From the NCBI RefSeq assembly GCF_036227225.1, contig NZ_CP109444.1:558001-622000 (forward strand): a DNA stretch of 64,000 nt. The letters are read 5' to 3'. Position numbers and translations under genes: made by a program. Shown piece after piece: positions 41,866-50,828 of the stretch. The first letter of the stretch is position 1. Each line of letters begins with the position of its first letter. A model generated the notes under the pieces. It did not search any database, was not told where the DNA came from, and saw nothing but the letters and a program-made list of their open reading frames with translations. This DNA comes from Streptomyces sp. NBC_01478. Lineage in GTDB: Bacteria; Actinomycetota; Actinomycetes; Streptomycetales; Streptomycetaceae.

Positions 41866-44415
41866 TCAGGGGAACGACGTGATCTTCGAGGGAACGGTGT
41901 CCGTGCCCGACGTGGGTGCGCCGGTGTCGTTGACCACGTGGGCGTACTGGCCCTTGCCGCCCAGGGAGATCACCAGGATGTCGTGCAGTTTGATCCCTGT
42001 CCTGACCGGCACCTGGAAGCCGTGGGCCTGCACGATCGACGGGTCCGAGGTGAAGTTGCAGTAACTTCCCAGGCCCCATGCCTCGTGCACGGTGACGGAG
42101 TCGGCGACCTTGTAGGCCGCGTAGCCGACGATGCCGTCATGGGTGATGGCGGCGGCGTTCGGCACGTCGTACGCCTTCTCGTTCTGGAAGAAGATCGTGC
42201 GTCCGCGTTCGCCGTTCCACAGCACGTCGTACTTGTTGAAGTGCTCGACGAACAGGCCGGTGGTGAGGACGTCGTCGCCGTTGACCACGAGGCCGTAGTC
42301 GGCTCTGTTGGTCTCCCATCCGACGCCTTCGCCGTGGTCGGCGCGCCAGAGCCAGGTGTGGTCGATGATGACGTCGTCGCTGTTGACCACGACGGAGTTG
42401 GTGGCGAGGCCGGGGCCCGCACCGCCGATGCGCACGAACACGTCCTGCATGGTGGTCGGGTTGGCGGCGTGGTCGGCGGAGCTGCCGGCCGGGCCGATCT
42501 GCAGCAGGGTGTTGGAGTTGGAGCTGCCGGCGTCGATCAGGAAGCCGGCGAGCTTGACTCCGTCGACGTCCGCCACGTGCATGGCGTCCACGCCGTTGTC
42601 CGGGACGATGGTCGCCAGGCCGAGACCGAGGACGACGGTGTTCGCCCGGGTCACGTCGATGGTCCGGTCGAGGTGGTAGACGCCCGGGGTGAAGAGCAGG
42701 TTCAGGCCCTGGGCGAGGGCGGTGTTGATGGTCGCCGCGGTCGCGCCGGGCTTGACCACGTAGAACTGGTCCAGCGGAATCGACGAACCGGCCGTGTTGG
42801 GCCAGGAAACGCCCCGGGCGTCGGTGCGCTTGGCGGGCACGAACACCTTGTACGCGTTGCCGTCCAGGTAGAGGAAGGGCTTCTCGCGCGAGACGGGGGT
42901 GTTGTCCAGAGTGGTGTACGGGCCGGAGTCGAAGTTGGTGGCCGGTGCGCCCTGTACGCCGGAGAACGTCATGTTCCAGACGCCGTTGGTCCAGCCGCCG
43001 ACGGAGCTGTCACGGGTGTACCACTGCTGCTGGGAATACGGGCCGACCGTACCGTCGATCTTGGAGTCGGCGATGTAGCCGCCGGAGGCCCAACCGTAGC
43101 CGTTCGGGGCGAGGTTGAGGCCGCCCTGCACGTGGATGCGGCGGAAGGGCGCCGCCTGGGCCACCGCCCAGCGATCGGTGCCGTTGGAGGGCGTGATCGA
43201 CAGGTTCTCCGCCGAACGCCAGAAGTTCTGGGTCGCGTTGCCGTTGAACCAGCCCGCGTCGACGGTGATGTCACCGTTGATGTGGACGTCGTCGGGGTTG
43301 AGGCCGAGGCCCGAGATCGAGGTGTAGAAGCCCACCTGGGCGTTGATCCCGTTGTAGGTACCCGGCTTCATCAGGAACTGGTAGCGGCCGGTGCCGAACT
43401 GGTTCGACTCCTGCTGCGCGAAGACCTGGTCGAACGTCGCCTGGAGGTTGGGCGTCGACGGGTCGACGACGATCACGTTGGGGCCGAGGTCGCCGCCGCC
43501 CTGCACGGGCCCGCTGCCGTCGCCCGAACCGGTGTGGACGGCCATCTCCCAGAGCGAGTACCCGTAGACGGTGCCACGTGTCGTGCCGTTGATCCGCACG
43601 TAACGGCCCTCGCCGGAGACGTCGTAGGACGTCGAGCCGGCGGTGCCGTCGGTGACGGACTTGAGCGTCGTCCAGGTCTGGCCGTCGGTCGAGGCCTGGA
43701 TCTGGAAGGACTTGCCGTACGCCGTCTCCCAGTTGAGGTCGACCCGGCACAGGCTCTGGGACGACCCGAGGTCGACCTGGATCCACTGCGGGTCGGAGGC
43801 CGCGCTGGACCAGCGGGTGCCGGTGTTGCCGTCGAAGGCGGCCGACGCCGGGGTGCCGGCGTTCTCGGTGGAAGAGGCCGTCGCCGTCTTGTCCTGGGCG
43901 GCGTTGGCCGTATCGCAGCCCGCGGGCGGGGTGGTGCCGCCGTCCGTGCTGCCGAAGACCTGGAACTCCCAGAGGGAGTAGCCGTACTGGGTGGCACGGT
44001 GGACGCCGTACATCCGGACGTAGCGGCCCTGGCCGGAGACGTCGAGCGTGTCGGCGCCGCCGTCACCGCCGGTCACGGACTTGACGTCGGTCCAGGTGCT
44101 CCCGTCCGAAGACGTCTGGATCTTGTAGTCGCTGCCGTACGCGGTCTCCCAGTTGAGGACGACCTGAGTGATGGTGGCCGAGGAGCCGAGGTCGACCTGG
44201 AGCCACTGCGTGTCGGTGGCGCCGGAGGACCAGCGGGTGGCGGTGTTGCCGTCGACGGCGTTGGCGGCGACAGTGCCCCCGTTCTCGTCGGAGGACGACG
44301 TGGCCGTCTTGCCCTGGGACAGCGGCAGGTCTGCCGCGGCGGCCGGGCTGTGCAGGGGCAGGGTGACGAGCGCGGCCATTGCGGCCAGCGCGACACCCAA
44401 GGATCTGAGTTTCAT
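41866..44415 (-). CDS. Secreted two-discoidin (F5/8C) beta-helix protein, probable polysaccharide-active enzyme
   Basis: 849 residues, ATG seven bases after GGAG. Signal peptide 1-28. Two F5/8 type C (CBM32-like) domains at ~30-165 and ~180-310, each with VDGNTATRWSS- or FDGNTGTRWSS-type loops and a YVRMYG/YVRING strand. From ~325 a right-handed beta-helix region: VIVVDPSTPNLQATFDQVFA, then GVYHLDRTIDVTRANTVVLG, then DVIIDHTWLWRADHG, then KYDVLWNGERGRTIFFQNEK. This resembles pectate-lyase/GH55-like secreted proteins, sometimes mislabelled adenylyl cyclase. The exact substrate is not known. A GH16 glucanase lies 2.4 kb away. Confidence 0.8.
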   Translation of the reverse strand: MKLRSLGVALAAMAALVTLPLHSPAAAADLPLSQGKTATSSSDENGGTVAANAVDGNTATRWSSGATDTQWLQVDLGSSATITQVVLNWETAYGSDYKIQTSSDGSTWTDVKSVTGGDGGADTLDVSGQGRYVRMYGVHRATQYGYSLWEFQVFGSTDGGTTPPAGCDTANAAQDKTATASSTENAGTPASAAFDGNTGTRWSSAASDPQWIQVDLGSSQSLCRVDLNWETAYGKSFQIQASTDGQTWTTLKSVTDGTAGSTSYDVSGEGRYVRINGTTRGTVYGYSLWEMAVHTGSGDGSGPVQGGGDLGPNVIVVDPSTPNLQATFDQVFAQQESNQFGTGRYQFLMKPGTYNGINAQVGFYTSISGLGLNPDDVHINGDITVDAGWFNGNATQNFWRSAENLSITPSNGTDRWAVAQAAPFRRIHVQGGLNLAPNGYGWASGGYIADSKIDGTVGPYSQQQWYTRDSSVGGWTNGVWNMTFSGVQGAPATNFDSGPYTTLDNTPVSREKPFLYLDGNAYKVFVPAKRTDARGVSWPNTAGSSIPLDQFYVVKPGATAATINTALAQGLNLLFTPGVYHLDRTIDVTRANTVVLGLGLATIVPDNGVDAMHVADVDGVKLAGFLIDAGSSNSNTLLQIGPAGSSADHAANPTTMQDVFVRIGGAGPGLATNSVVVNSDDVIIDHTWLWRADHGEGVGWETNRADYGLVVNGDDVLTTGLFVEHFNKYDVLWNGERGRTIFFQNEKAYDVPNAAAITHDGIVGYAAYKVADSVTVHEAWGLGSYCNFTSDPSIVQAHGFQVPVRTGIKLHDILVISLGGKGQYAHVVNDTGAPTSGTDTVPSKITSFP

Positions 44416-44529
44416 GCCGTGACTCCATGCGGGTGGGGTGACGAGCGGAGCGGACACACGGAACCGGAACGCGGGGGCAAGCTCTGCCCAGCGCTCGGGC
44501 CTGCATGAACTGGCCTTACACCATGCTTA

Positions 44530-44556
44530 GTTCACGGTTTGATTTAAGTAATGAAC
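44530..44556. promoter_or_regulatory. AT-rich GTTCA-N17-TGAAC inverted repeat upstream of the discoidin gene
   Basis: A short inverted repeat in an unusually AT-rich patch, ~115 bp upstream of the start codon. Could be an operator or promoter; no family assigned. Confidence 0.25.
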
Positions 44557-44720
44557 CTTTGGGGTGACAAGAGTCGTGACGTGAGTTTCTTCAACTTCCT
44601 TTCACAGGCGGCGGGTCGGCACACCGCTACGACCGGCACGACCTGGACAGAGGCACGGCGGACGGACCGGACACGGCGAGGATCCCGTCAAGCCTTGAAG
44701 GCGAGGCAGCGCCAGGGCCC

Positions 44721-45030
44721 TGCGGGGTGCTCATGAATGCCACGTCATGACGTCACGAGGCCGGTCTCCTGGTGCACTGGGCGGCCCGTGGAAGTTCTCC
44801 GGCGTGACGTCGGCGAGTTTCGATCGGAGATCGGCTTGGTGGATGCCTGGAGCCGGCTTGCGCTGCTGTCGGAGCAGGGTGCGCAGAAGGGAACCGGCGT
44901 CGCTCCCATCGGCAACAGTGCTCTCCGAGCGACCTGGGCCGTGCCTCCCGTGTCTCCCAACTCCGTTGGGGCGTGAGGGACATAGCCGATGCTCGTAGAC
45001 TCATGACGTGGCATTCATGAGCACCCCGCA
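44721..45030. mobile_element. 310-bp MITE-like element with perfect 30-bp terminal inverted repeats
   Basis: The first 30 bases (44721-44750, TGCGGGGTGCTCATGAATGC...) are the exact reverse complement of the last 30 (45001-45030). Each end holds two TCATGA palindromes. The 250-bp interior encodes no recognisable transposase in any frame. I could not define a target-site duplication with certainty. The structure fits a non-autonomous element moved by a transposase elsewhere in the genome. Confidence 0.75.
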
Positions 45031-45205
45031 CTGCTGCTTCCTGTGATCGGAAGACGATGAGGGCGACGCCGGACGGCATCGCCCTCGTTGGTGTGCCTGC
45101 TGCGTGAACCTCGTTCCCAACGCTGCCCGTTCCTTCCTGAGGCAGTGACGCTCTGAGCGCGCGTGCAGGCACGGTCCCTCCCTTCACCTTTGCCAGGAGT
45201 GCCTC

Positions 45206-46057
45206 GTGCCCATGTCGCTTCGCCCTGCCCTCGAACTCTCCCTCGACCTGCTGCACTGCCCAACGTGCCGCACGCGCCACCTGCACCCCCACGGCAGCGC
45301 ATTGCGCTGCTCGGCAGGCCACACCTTCGACATCGCCCGACACGGCTACGCCAGCCTGCTTGCGGGCACCCGCGCCACCAGCGGCGACGACGCGGCCATG
45401 GTCCGGGCCCGGGACCGATTCCTGTCCACCGGCACCTACGCGCCCATCCGCAACGCCGCGGCCCGCCTGGCGGCCGACGCCGTGTCCGAGCAGGCCACGG
45501 TTGTGGACGTGGGATGCGGCACGGGCTACTACCTGGCCGGCGTACTCGACCATCTGCCCGGCGCTCGTGGTCTGGGCCTGGACACATCGGTGCGCGCGCT
45601 GCGGTCGGCGGCCCGCGCCCACGCCCGGGCCGCCGCAGCGGCCTGGGACGTCTTCCGCCCCTTCCCGCTGGCCGACGGGGTGGCCGATGTCGTGCTGGAC
45701 GTGTTCGCCCCACGCAACCCGGCCGAGTTCCACCGCGTACTACGCCCCACCGGCCGGCTGATCGTGGTCCGTCCCACCGGGCGGCACCTGGCCGAGCTGC
45801 GCGGCCGGTTGCCCGCGATGGTCACGATCGACCCGGCCAAGGAACAGCGCCTGCACCGGGTGCTGGACCCCTTCTTCAAGGCCGCCGTCACCGAACTGGT
45901 GGAATACCACGCGACCCTGACCAGACCGGATGCCGTGGACCTGGTGGCGATGACACCGAGCGCACACCACGTGAGCCGTGCGGACCTGAACGATGACGGC
46001 CTCCTGCCCGACCAGGTCACCGTCTCCGTGCTGGCCACCGCCTACCGGCCTCGGTGA
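45206..46057 (+). CDS. RlmA/TlrB-like 23S rRNA (guanine-N1) methyltransferase
   Basis: 283 residues; GTG six bases after AGGAG, two codons before an ATG. N-terminal zinc finger: LLHCPTCRTRHL and LRCSAGHTFD supply C-x2-C...C-x3-H. SAM domain: VVDVGCGTGYYLAGVLDHLP, then LGLDTSVRALRSAARAHARA, then DVFAPRNPAEFHRVLRPTG. This is the layout of RlmA enzymes that methylate G745/G748 of 23S rRNA; the Streptomyces member TlrB gives tylosin resistance. Immediately follows the MITE-like element. Confidence 0.85.
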   Translation: MPMSLRPALELSLDLLHCPTCRTRHLHPHGSALRCSAGHTFDIARHGYASLLAGTRATSGDDAAMVRARDRFLSTGTYAPIRNAAARLAADAVSEQATVVDVGCGTGYYLAGVLDHLPGARGLGLDTSVRALRSAARAHARAAAAAWDVFRPFPLADGVADVVLDVFAPRNPAEFHRVLRPTGRLIVVRPTGRHLAELRGRLPAMVTIDPAKEQRLHRVLDPFFKAAVTELVEYHATLTRPDAVDLVAMTPSAHHVSRADLNDDGLLPDQVTVSVLATAYRPR

Positions 46058-46096
46058 CCACGAGCGGGCGCATGCGCGGGCCGCAGAGCGACCTGT

Positions 46097-46262
46097 GCGT
46101 CGCTCCGTCCCGGTCCTCGACATCCACGGACGGGCCGATGCCACCATCCCCTCACCCGCGTCAAGTCGAGCGTCGTACAACAGGTGTGGTCGTCCTGCTC
46201 CGGCAGAAGCACGGTGGAGCACTGCCGCATCGAGGGCGGCGGGCACATGCGGCGGGGCCGAA
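46097..46262 (+). pseudogene. LpqC/PHB-depolymerase-type esterase C-terminal relic
   Basis: VPVLDIHGRADATIPS (aspartate of the catalytic triad) in one frame is followed by STVEHCRIEGGGHMRRG (the histidine) in another. In intact esterases these lie ~60 residues apart; here they are ~35 apart and frameshifted. The rest of 46058-46700 shows no supported gene. Confidence 0.5.
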
Positions 46263-46700
46263 TCGCCAGCAGCATCGGAGCGGATGCCTCACAGGCAGAT
46301 CCCTCCCGAGGGCTGCCTTCGACTTCTGAAGGCGCTTCGTGAGGTCCGCGAGCGGCGTCAGGGGGCGTCCACTCGACGACAGGAGCGGCTTGCTGACGCC
46401 GCGTTCACAAAACCCCAGCTCAACACGGTGAGAGTGCGCGCAGCCAGCCGTTGAAGGGCGCTCCACAACTCTACGGAGCTTGGTTCGGACCTTTATCGAG
46501 ACTCCATACGGCGTCACCAAGGGGCCTTCTTTTCAACCCGCCACGTTGAAGCCGTTGACGCATGGAGGGTCGCGCCGGACACTCCTGCATTGAACGGCGA
46601 TCCCTGCCTGGCCCAGACCCGACTCAGGCCTACGGCACCCAACATGACGGATCGTCCGGAATCAGGAGGACAACCAAGGACCGCAGATTCAGCATCATCC

Positions 46701-46714
46701 TGAGAGCGCTCTCA
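46701..46714. promoter_or_regulatory. LacI-family operator-like palindrome before the GH16 gene
   Basis: TGAGAGCGCTCTCA is a perfect 14-bp palindrome differing in one symmetric pair from the CebR/CelR box TGGGAGCGCTCCCA. It lies 152 bp upstream of the GH16 start, suggesting repression relieved by a glucan oligosaccharide. Confidence 0.6.
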
Positions 46715-46865
46715 GATCAGCCGGCAGACCGTGTCGGCAACTCGCTGCACCGCATGTGCCGGGCAGCCGACCGAACGGCGGAAACGACCTGCTCCCAGTC
46801 CCCACCAGGAGCCAGGCCCCCTGCACCACTCCCCACCCGCCAGCTCGCCAGGGAGAACCCACACG

Positions 46866-48185
46866 ATGACAACCTCCCCACCACCTGCCGGTGCGCCCGC
46901 AGGCAGCCAGAGAACCGTCCCCCTCGTTCTGGGCAGCGCTCTGCTGCTGCTCATCGGCACGCTCGTAGGCCTGATCGGAACCGGTGGCAGCGCCTCGGCG
47001 GCTGTACCAGGCGCTCCCGCAGGCTGGACCACTGTCTTCTCCGACGACTTCAACGGATCGTCCGGCAGCGCGCTGAACCGGGCCGACTGGCTGTACGACC
47101 TGGGCACCGGATACCCAGGAGGTGCCGCCAACTGGGGAACGGGCGAGATCGAGTCGGCCACCGACTCGACGAACAACGTGTACCAGGACGGGCAGGGACA
47201 CCTGGTCATCCGGGCGCTCCGGGACGGCTCCGGCCACTGGACCTCGGGACGCATCGAGACCCAGCGGACCGACTTCGCCGCCCCGCCCGGCGGTCAGCTC
47301 CAGATGAGCGCGTCCATCCTCCAGCCCAACCCGGCCAGTGGACTGGGCTATTGGCCCGCGTTCTGGGCGATGGGCGACGCCGCCCGCCCGGTCGGCGCGA
47401 CGAACTGGCCCAGCATCGGCGAGTTCGACATCATGGAGGACGTCAACGCGCTGAGCCGGCACTCCACCACCTTCCACTGCGGGGTGTGGGCGGGCGAGTG
47501 CCACGACCCCGACGGCATCACCAGTGATCTTCAGCCGTGCGCGGGCTGCCAGACCGGCTACCACACGTACTCCGCGATCATCGACCGCACGAACACCGCC
47601 GCGGAGCAGCTCCGCTTCTACCTCGACGGCAATCCGACCTTCACCGTCAACGAGAACCAGGTTTCGGTCGCCACCTGGCAGGCCGCCGTCGACCACGGGT
47701 TCATGGCCATCTTCGACCTGGCGATCGCCGGTTCGTACCCCGACAAGGTCTGCGGCTGCAGCTCGGCCGCCCAGGCGGGCAGCATCACATCAGGTGCCGC
47801 CATGAGCGTCGACTGGTTCGCGGTCTACCAGCAAGGCGCCAGTGGCAGCACCACCGGTGGTACGACGACCGGTGGCACCACAAGTGGCAGTACGACCGGC
47901 GGGAGCACCGGCGGGAGCACGCCGACGCCCGACTACACCGCCGGCGTGACGCGCCTGAGCGACAGTCAGGCGCAGATCACGTTCCGTCCGACCACACCCG
48001 CGGCGTACGTCGACGTGCACTACCTCGTCAACAACGCCGGCCAGCAGAACTTCCGGATGACCAACACCGGCGGCACCTGGACGCACAACGTCACGCTCAC
48101 CGCCGGATCCACCCTGACCTACTGGTTCACCTATGAGAAGAACGGCCCCCAGTACGACAGTCCGCACTACACCTACACCCAGTGA
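46866..48185 (+). CDS. Secreted GH16 endo-glucanase with CBM56
   Basis: 439 residues. Long N-region then signal helix (~19-46, LVLGSALLLLIGTLVGLIG). GH16 catalytic domain (~50-325): GEFDIMEDVNALS is the E-x-D-x-x-E active site, with YWPAFWAMGDA before it and HTYSAIIDRT after. A Thr/Gly/Ser linker of ~28 residues. C-terminal CBM56 (~355-439) with YTAGVTRLSDSQAQITFRP and YWFTYEKNGPQYDSP, a beta-1,3-glucan binder. Probable laminarinase for fungal or algal glucan. A LacI-type operator lies upstream and a terminator directly downstream. Confidence 0.9.
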   Translation: MTTSPPPAGAPAGSQRTVPLVLGSALLLLIGTLVGLIGTGGSASAAVPGAPAGWTTVFSDDFNGSSGSALNRADWLYDLGTGYPGGAANWGTGEIESATDSTNNVYQDGQGHLVIRALRDGSGHWTSGRIETQRTDFAAPPGGQLQMSASILQPNPASGLGYWPAFWAMGDAARPVGATNWPSIGEFDIMEDVNALSRHSTTFHCGVWAGECHDPDGITSDLQPCAGCQTGYHTYSAIIDRTNTAAEQLRFYLDGNPTFTVNENQVSVATWQAAVDHGFMAIFDLAIAGSYPDKVCGCSSAAQAGSITSGAAMSVDWFAVYQQGASGSTTGGTTTGGTTSGSTTGGSTGGSTPTPDYTAGVTRLSDSQAQITFRPTTPAAYVDVHYLVNNAGQQNFRMTNTGGTWTHNVTLTAGSTLTYWFTYEKNGPQYDSPHYTYTQ

Positions 48186-48189
48186 GCCT

Positions 48190-48219
48190 CCTGGGCCGGT
48201 CCCACAGGACCGGCCCAGG
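48190..48219 (+). terminator. Terminator of the GH16 gene
   Basis: A perfect 13-bp stem (48190-48202 / 48207-48219) with a 4-base loop, 4 bp past the stop codon. Confidence 0.85.
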
Positions 48220-48350
48220 TACCACAGCCACGCGACGGCCGCGCAGGAGACCACGCGTCACCCACCGCGCCCGGCGCGGCTTCCGACGCCGGGCCCCTGG
48301 CAGTTCCGCGCGCTCGGGCTGCGCAACTGCAGGCCCCTGAAGGAGAGTCG

Positions 48351-49208
48351 TCAGTAGCGGTCGCAGGTCTCGCGGACGTATCCGTCGTGGCCGGCCGGGG
48401 TGACGTCGAGGTCCCGCCGTACGATGCTGATCCGGTCGCCCCAGCCCGCACAGGCTCTCTTCATGCCCTTCTCGGTGTACTCGACGACGATGACGTGGTC
48501 GCCGAACGCGTCGACGTAGGACCCGCATTCGTCGTACTGTCCGCACTCCTCCACCACCGCGAAGTCGAGGCCGACCCGCTTGCGGTCCTTGGCGAGTTCG
48601 AGGGTGTTCTTCTGGGCGATGGCGAGGTGCCGGGCATGCGCGTGGCGGGCGAGCAGGGTCTGGAACGCCTCGGCGTCGGCCGCGGTCAGCAGTCCGTGCG
48701 GGGCGCGGGTGTAGCTGTCGTAGTTGTCCGGCTCGACGGCGTCGAATCCCTTGTCGGCACACGAGTCGATCCAGTCGTCCACCTTCTCCGCGATCCGCGC
48801 GCGCTTGGCCGGGGTCCCGATGTCGAGCATCGCCTCGCCCCAGTCCGTGTCCATGACGACCTTCCCGGAGCGGTCCCGCAGCAGCAGGTCGGCGTCCCAG
48901 TCCCCCTCCGCGTCCGGCTGGGCCTGGAACGCGTTGACGTAGCAGATGTTGTAGACGCCCGGGGCGGGCGAGGCCGTGTGGTCGCGGGAGACCACGGAGA
49001 CGCCCTTCGGCGGGGTGTAGGCGCCGCCGAGTTGGTAATCCACACCGGCGTGGACGGGCGGTGTCGACACCTTCGCCGTCGGGGTCCTCGGCGAGGTGTC
49101 GGCATCGGTGGCGGAGCCGGAGCAGCCGACGGCGGCGAGGGCCGTCGCGGCGAGGACGACGGAGAGGGGCACGGTGACGCGGCGGGAGCCGGCCCGGGAC
49201 TTGCGCAT
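48351..49208 (-). CDS. GH114-type (endo-alpha-1,4-polygalactosaminidase-like) lipoprotein
   Basis: 285 residues, ATG start. Lipoprotein signal VVLAATALAAVGCSG with acylated Cys29, then a Thr/Pro linker. The TIM-barrel domain has VDYQLGGAYTPPKGVSVVSR, then GVYNICYVNAFQAQPD, then SGKVVMDTDWGEAMLDI, then GFDAVEPDNYDSYTRA, then VVEECGQYDECGSYV. The two acidic signatures (EPDN and VEECGQ) are those of GH114 (glycoside-hydrolase-like PF03537) proteins, which act on galactosaminogalactan-like polymers. Membrane-anchored. Confidence 0.85.
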   Translation of the reverse strand: MRKSRAGSRRVTVPLSVVLAATALAAVGCSGSATDADTSPRTPTAKVSTPPVHAGVDYQLGGAYTPPKGVSVVSRDHTASPAPGVYNICYVNAFQAQPDAEGDWDADLLLRDRSGKVVMDTDWGEAMLDIGTPAKRARIAEKVDDWIDSCADKGFDAVEPDNYDSYTRAPHGLLTAADAEAFQTLLARHAHARHLAIAQKNTLELAKDRKRVGLDFAVVEECGQYDECGSYVDAFGDHVIVVEYTEKGMKRACAGWGDRISIVRRDLDVTPAGHDGYVRETCDRY

Positions 49209-49443
49209 GACGGTCTGCCTCTGGATGCGAGAGCACGCCCCGCCTCGGACACGCTCGATCCTGGCGACTGGGGCCGGGCTGACGACTCGAAAGCCTGCGT
49301 TACCGGCTGGGAATGCCTTGGTTGTGCGGACCGTGGTGGGGGTGGGTGGTCCGGTGTCGTGACGATACCAAGGCGGCCGCGATCGATTTGTGCCGCCACA
49401 GGAGCTGGTTGGCGGGTGTCACGGGGGCCGGAAGGGAGTGCGG

Positions 49444-49612
49444 TCAGGTGTGGGCGCCGCCGGTGTCGACGACGGTGAGTACGACGTCGTCGCCCGCGTG
49501 GGCCAGGGTCACGGTGATCGCGGTGGTGGTGTGCCGCTGCGCGTTGTCCAGAAGCTTGCCGAGGACGCGGGCCAATTGGCCGCGGCTGCCCAGGACTTGG
49601 GGCACGTCCTCG
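49444..49612 (-). pseudogene. Sensor-kinase ATPase-domain relic
   Basis: LGKLLDNAQRHTTTAITVTL and DDVVLTVVDTGGAHT correspond to the N box and G1 box of a histidine kinase. The protein ends where the ATP lid should follow, and there is no upstream kinase in frame. Fragment only. No other gene is supported between 49613 and 50015. Confidence 0.6.
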
Positions 49613-50015
49613 TCACCTGGTCGGCGCGCAGCGCGCTCTCCGTGGACGCCGGGACCGAGCCGCCCATGGCCGCGACGCGGTGGTAGGAGTCGGCCGACAG
49701 GGTGGAGGCGTGGACGTAGAAGGCAGGTATCACCGGCGCGCCCGAGAGCCAACTCCGCCCGCAGCACAGGCGTTTCATCTCTCCCGGAGTCAACTACCGA
49801 GCCGCGATTCGGGCCCGGACGCCCTACCTGCCGACTGCCGCCGCGCAACGCGTAGTTCTGAGGGGAAAAGGACGACGCAAGCGCGCCGGGCCACGTCCCG
49901 ACGCGCCCCCATGCCCCGCCCACCAGCCTCCCCGCCCAACTCCCCCTCACAACAGCAGAGTTCAGCGATCCCACGGACTCGGGCTCAAGCCCCGTACAGA
50001 ACAGCCCCGTACGGA

Positions 50016-50828
50016 TCAGTCCCGTACAGATCCATCGTGACCGCTCCGGCCCGAGGCGCCGGCTTCGGGCCGGACGCCGACAAGTTCAGGCTCCAATCCC
50101 CCACTCACCCCGGTACGTCCACGCCCCACGTCGACGCGCCAGGCCTCGAAGGCCCAACTGGTGAGAGCAACGACCGCGAGACCCAGGAGCCAACCGCCCA
50201 CAACATCACTGAACCAATGGACACCGAGCGCGATCCGGGTGAAACCGACGCCGAGGACGGACACGACCGAGACGCACCAGCACAGCGCCCGCAAAGCACG
50301 CGGCACCACGGGCAACAGGACCAGCAGCAGAATCGCGAACGACGTCGTCGCGGTCATCGCGTGTCCGGAGGGGAAGGAGAACCCCGGCGCGTGCGCGACC
50401 GGGTCCTCCAAAGACGGTCTCGCCCGCTCGACCACCACTTTGACCAGGAGCCCGATGAGCCCGCCGGCCGTGGCCGTCACGGCGGACCAGAGGGCGAGCC
50501 GCCAGGCCCGGCGGTACAACAGCCATACGGTCAACAGCGCTACGGCCGTCCGCAGCGTGACCGGGTCCCACACCCGGTCGGACAGAAACCGCAACACGTC
50601 CGTCCACGCCGGGTGTTGGAGGGCCGTCTCGTTCAACTGCCGTGCCGCGCCCGCGTCGAGACGACGCAGTGGCTGCCAGTGCCCCTCGACCAGGACGAGC
50701 AACAGTCCGAACGGGACGGCGGCCACGGCAGCGACCGTGACCGAACCGAGCAGGTGGACGCCGAATCTCCGGTCGGCCGCCCGACGACGAAGGTCACGAA
50801 CGCGCTGCGCCGTGGCACGGACCACCAT
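50016..50828 (-). CDS. PAP2-superfamily phosphatase
   Basis: 270 residues; ATG directly abuts the upstream stop (TGAATG). Motifs KVVVERARP, FSFPSGHAMTAT and FTRIALGVHWFSDV. Six helices. C-terminal tail of ~40 hydrophilic residues. Last gene of a three-gene lipid operon. Confidence 0.88.
   Translation of the reverse strand: MVVRATAQRVRDLRRRAADRRFGVHLLGSVTVAAVAAVPFGLLLVLVEGHWQPLRRLDAGAARQLNETALQHPAWTDVLRFLSDRVWDPVTLRTAVALLTVWLLYRRAWRLALWSAVTATAGGLIGLLVKVVVERARPSLEDPVAHAPGFSFPSGHAMTATTSFAILLLVLLPVVPRALRALCWCVSVVSVLGVGFTRIALGVHWFSDVVGGWLLGLAVVALTSWAFEAWRVDVGRGRTGVSGGLEPELVGVRPEAGASGRSGHDGSVRD

Noticed and set aside
41938..44508. 856-residue plus-strand frame opposite the discoidin protein
   Set aside because: Antisense artefact with Val/Gly/Asp repeats; the minus-strand gene has a signal peptide, domains and a ribosome site.
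44551..44736. 61-residue plus-strand open frame upstream of the MITE-like element
   Set aside because: No ribosome site, Arg/Thr-rich, no recognisable motif; runs into the inverted repeat.
50089..50120. Another CCAATCC near 50093
   Set aside because: The sequence 16 bp on is CGTCCA, and it lies inside a coding region.
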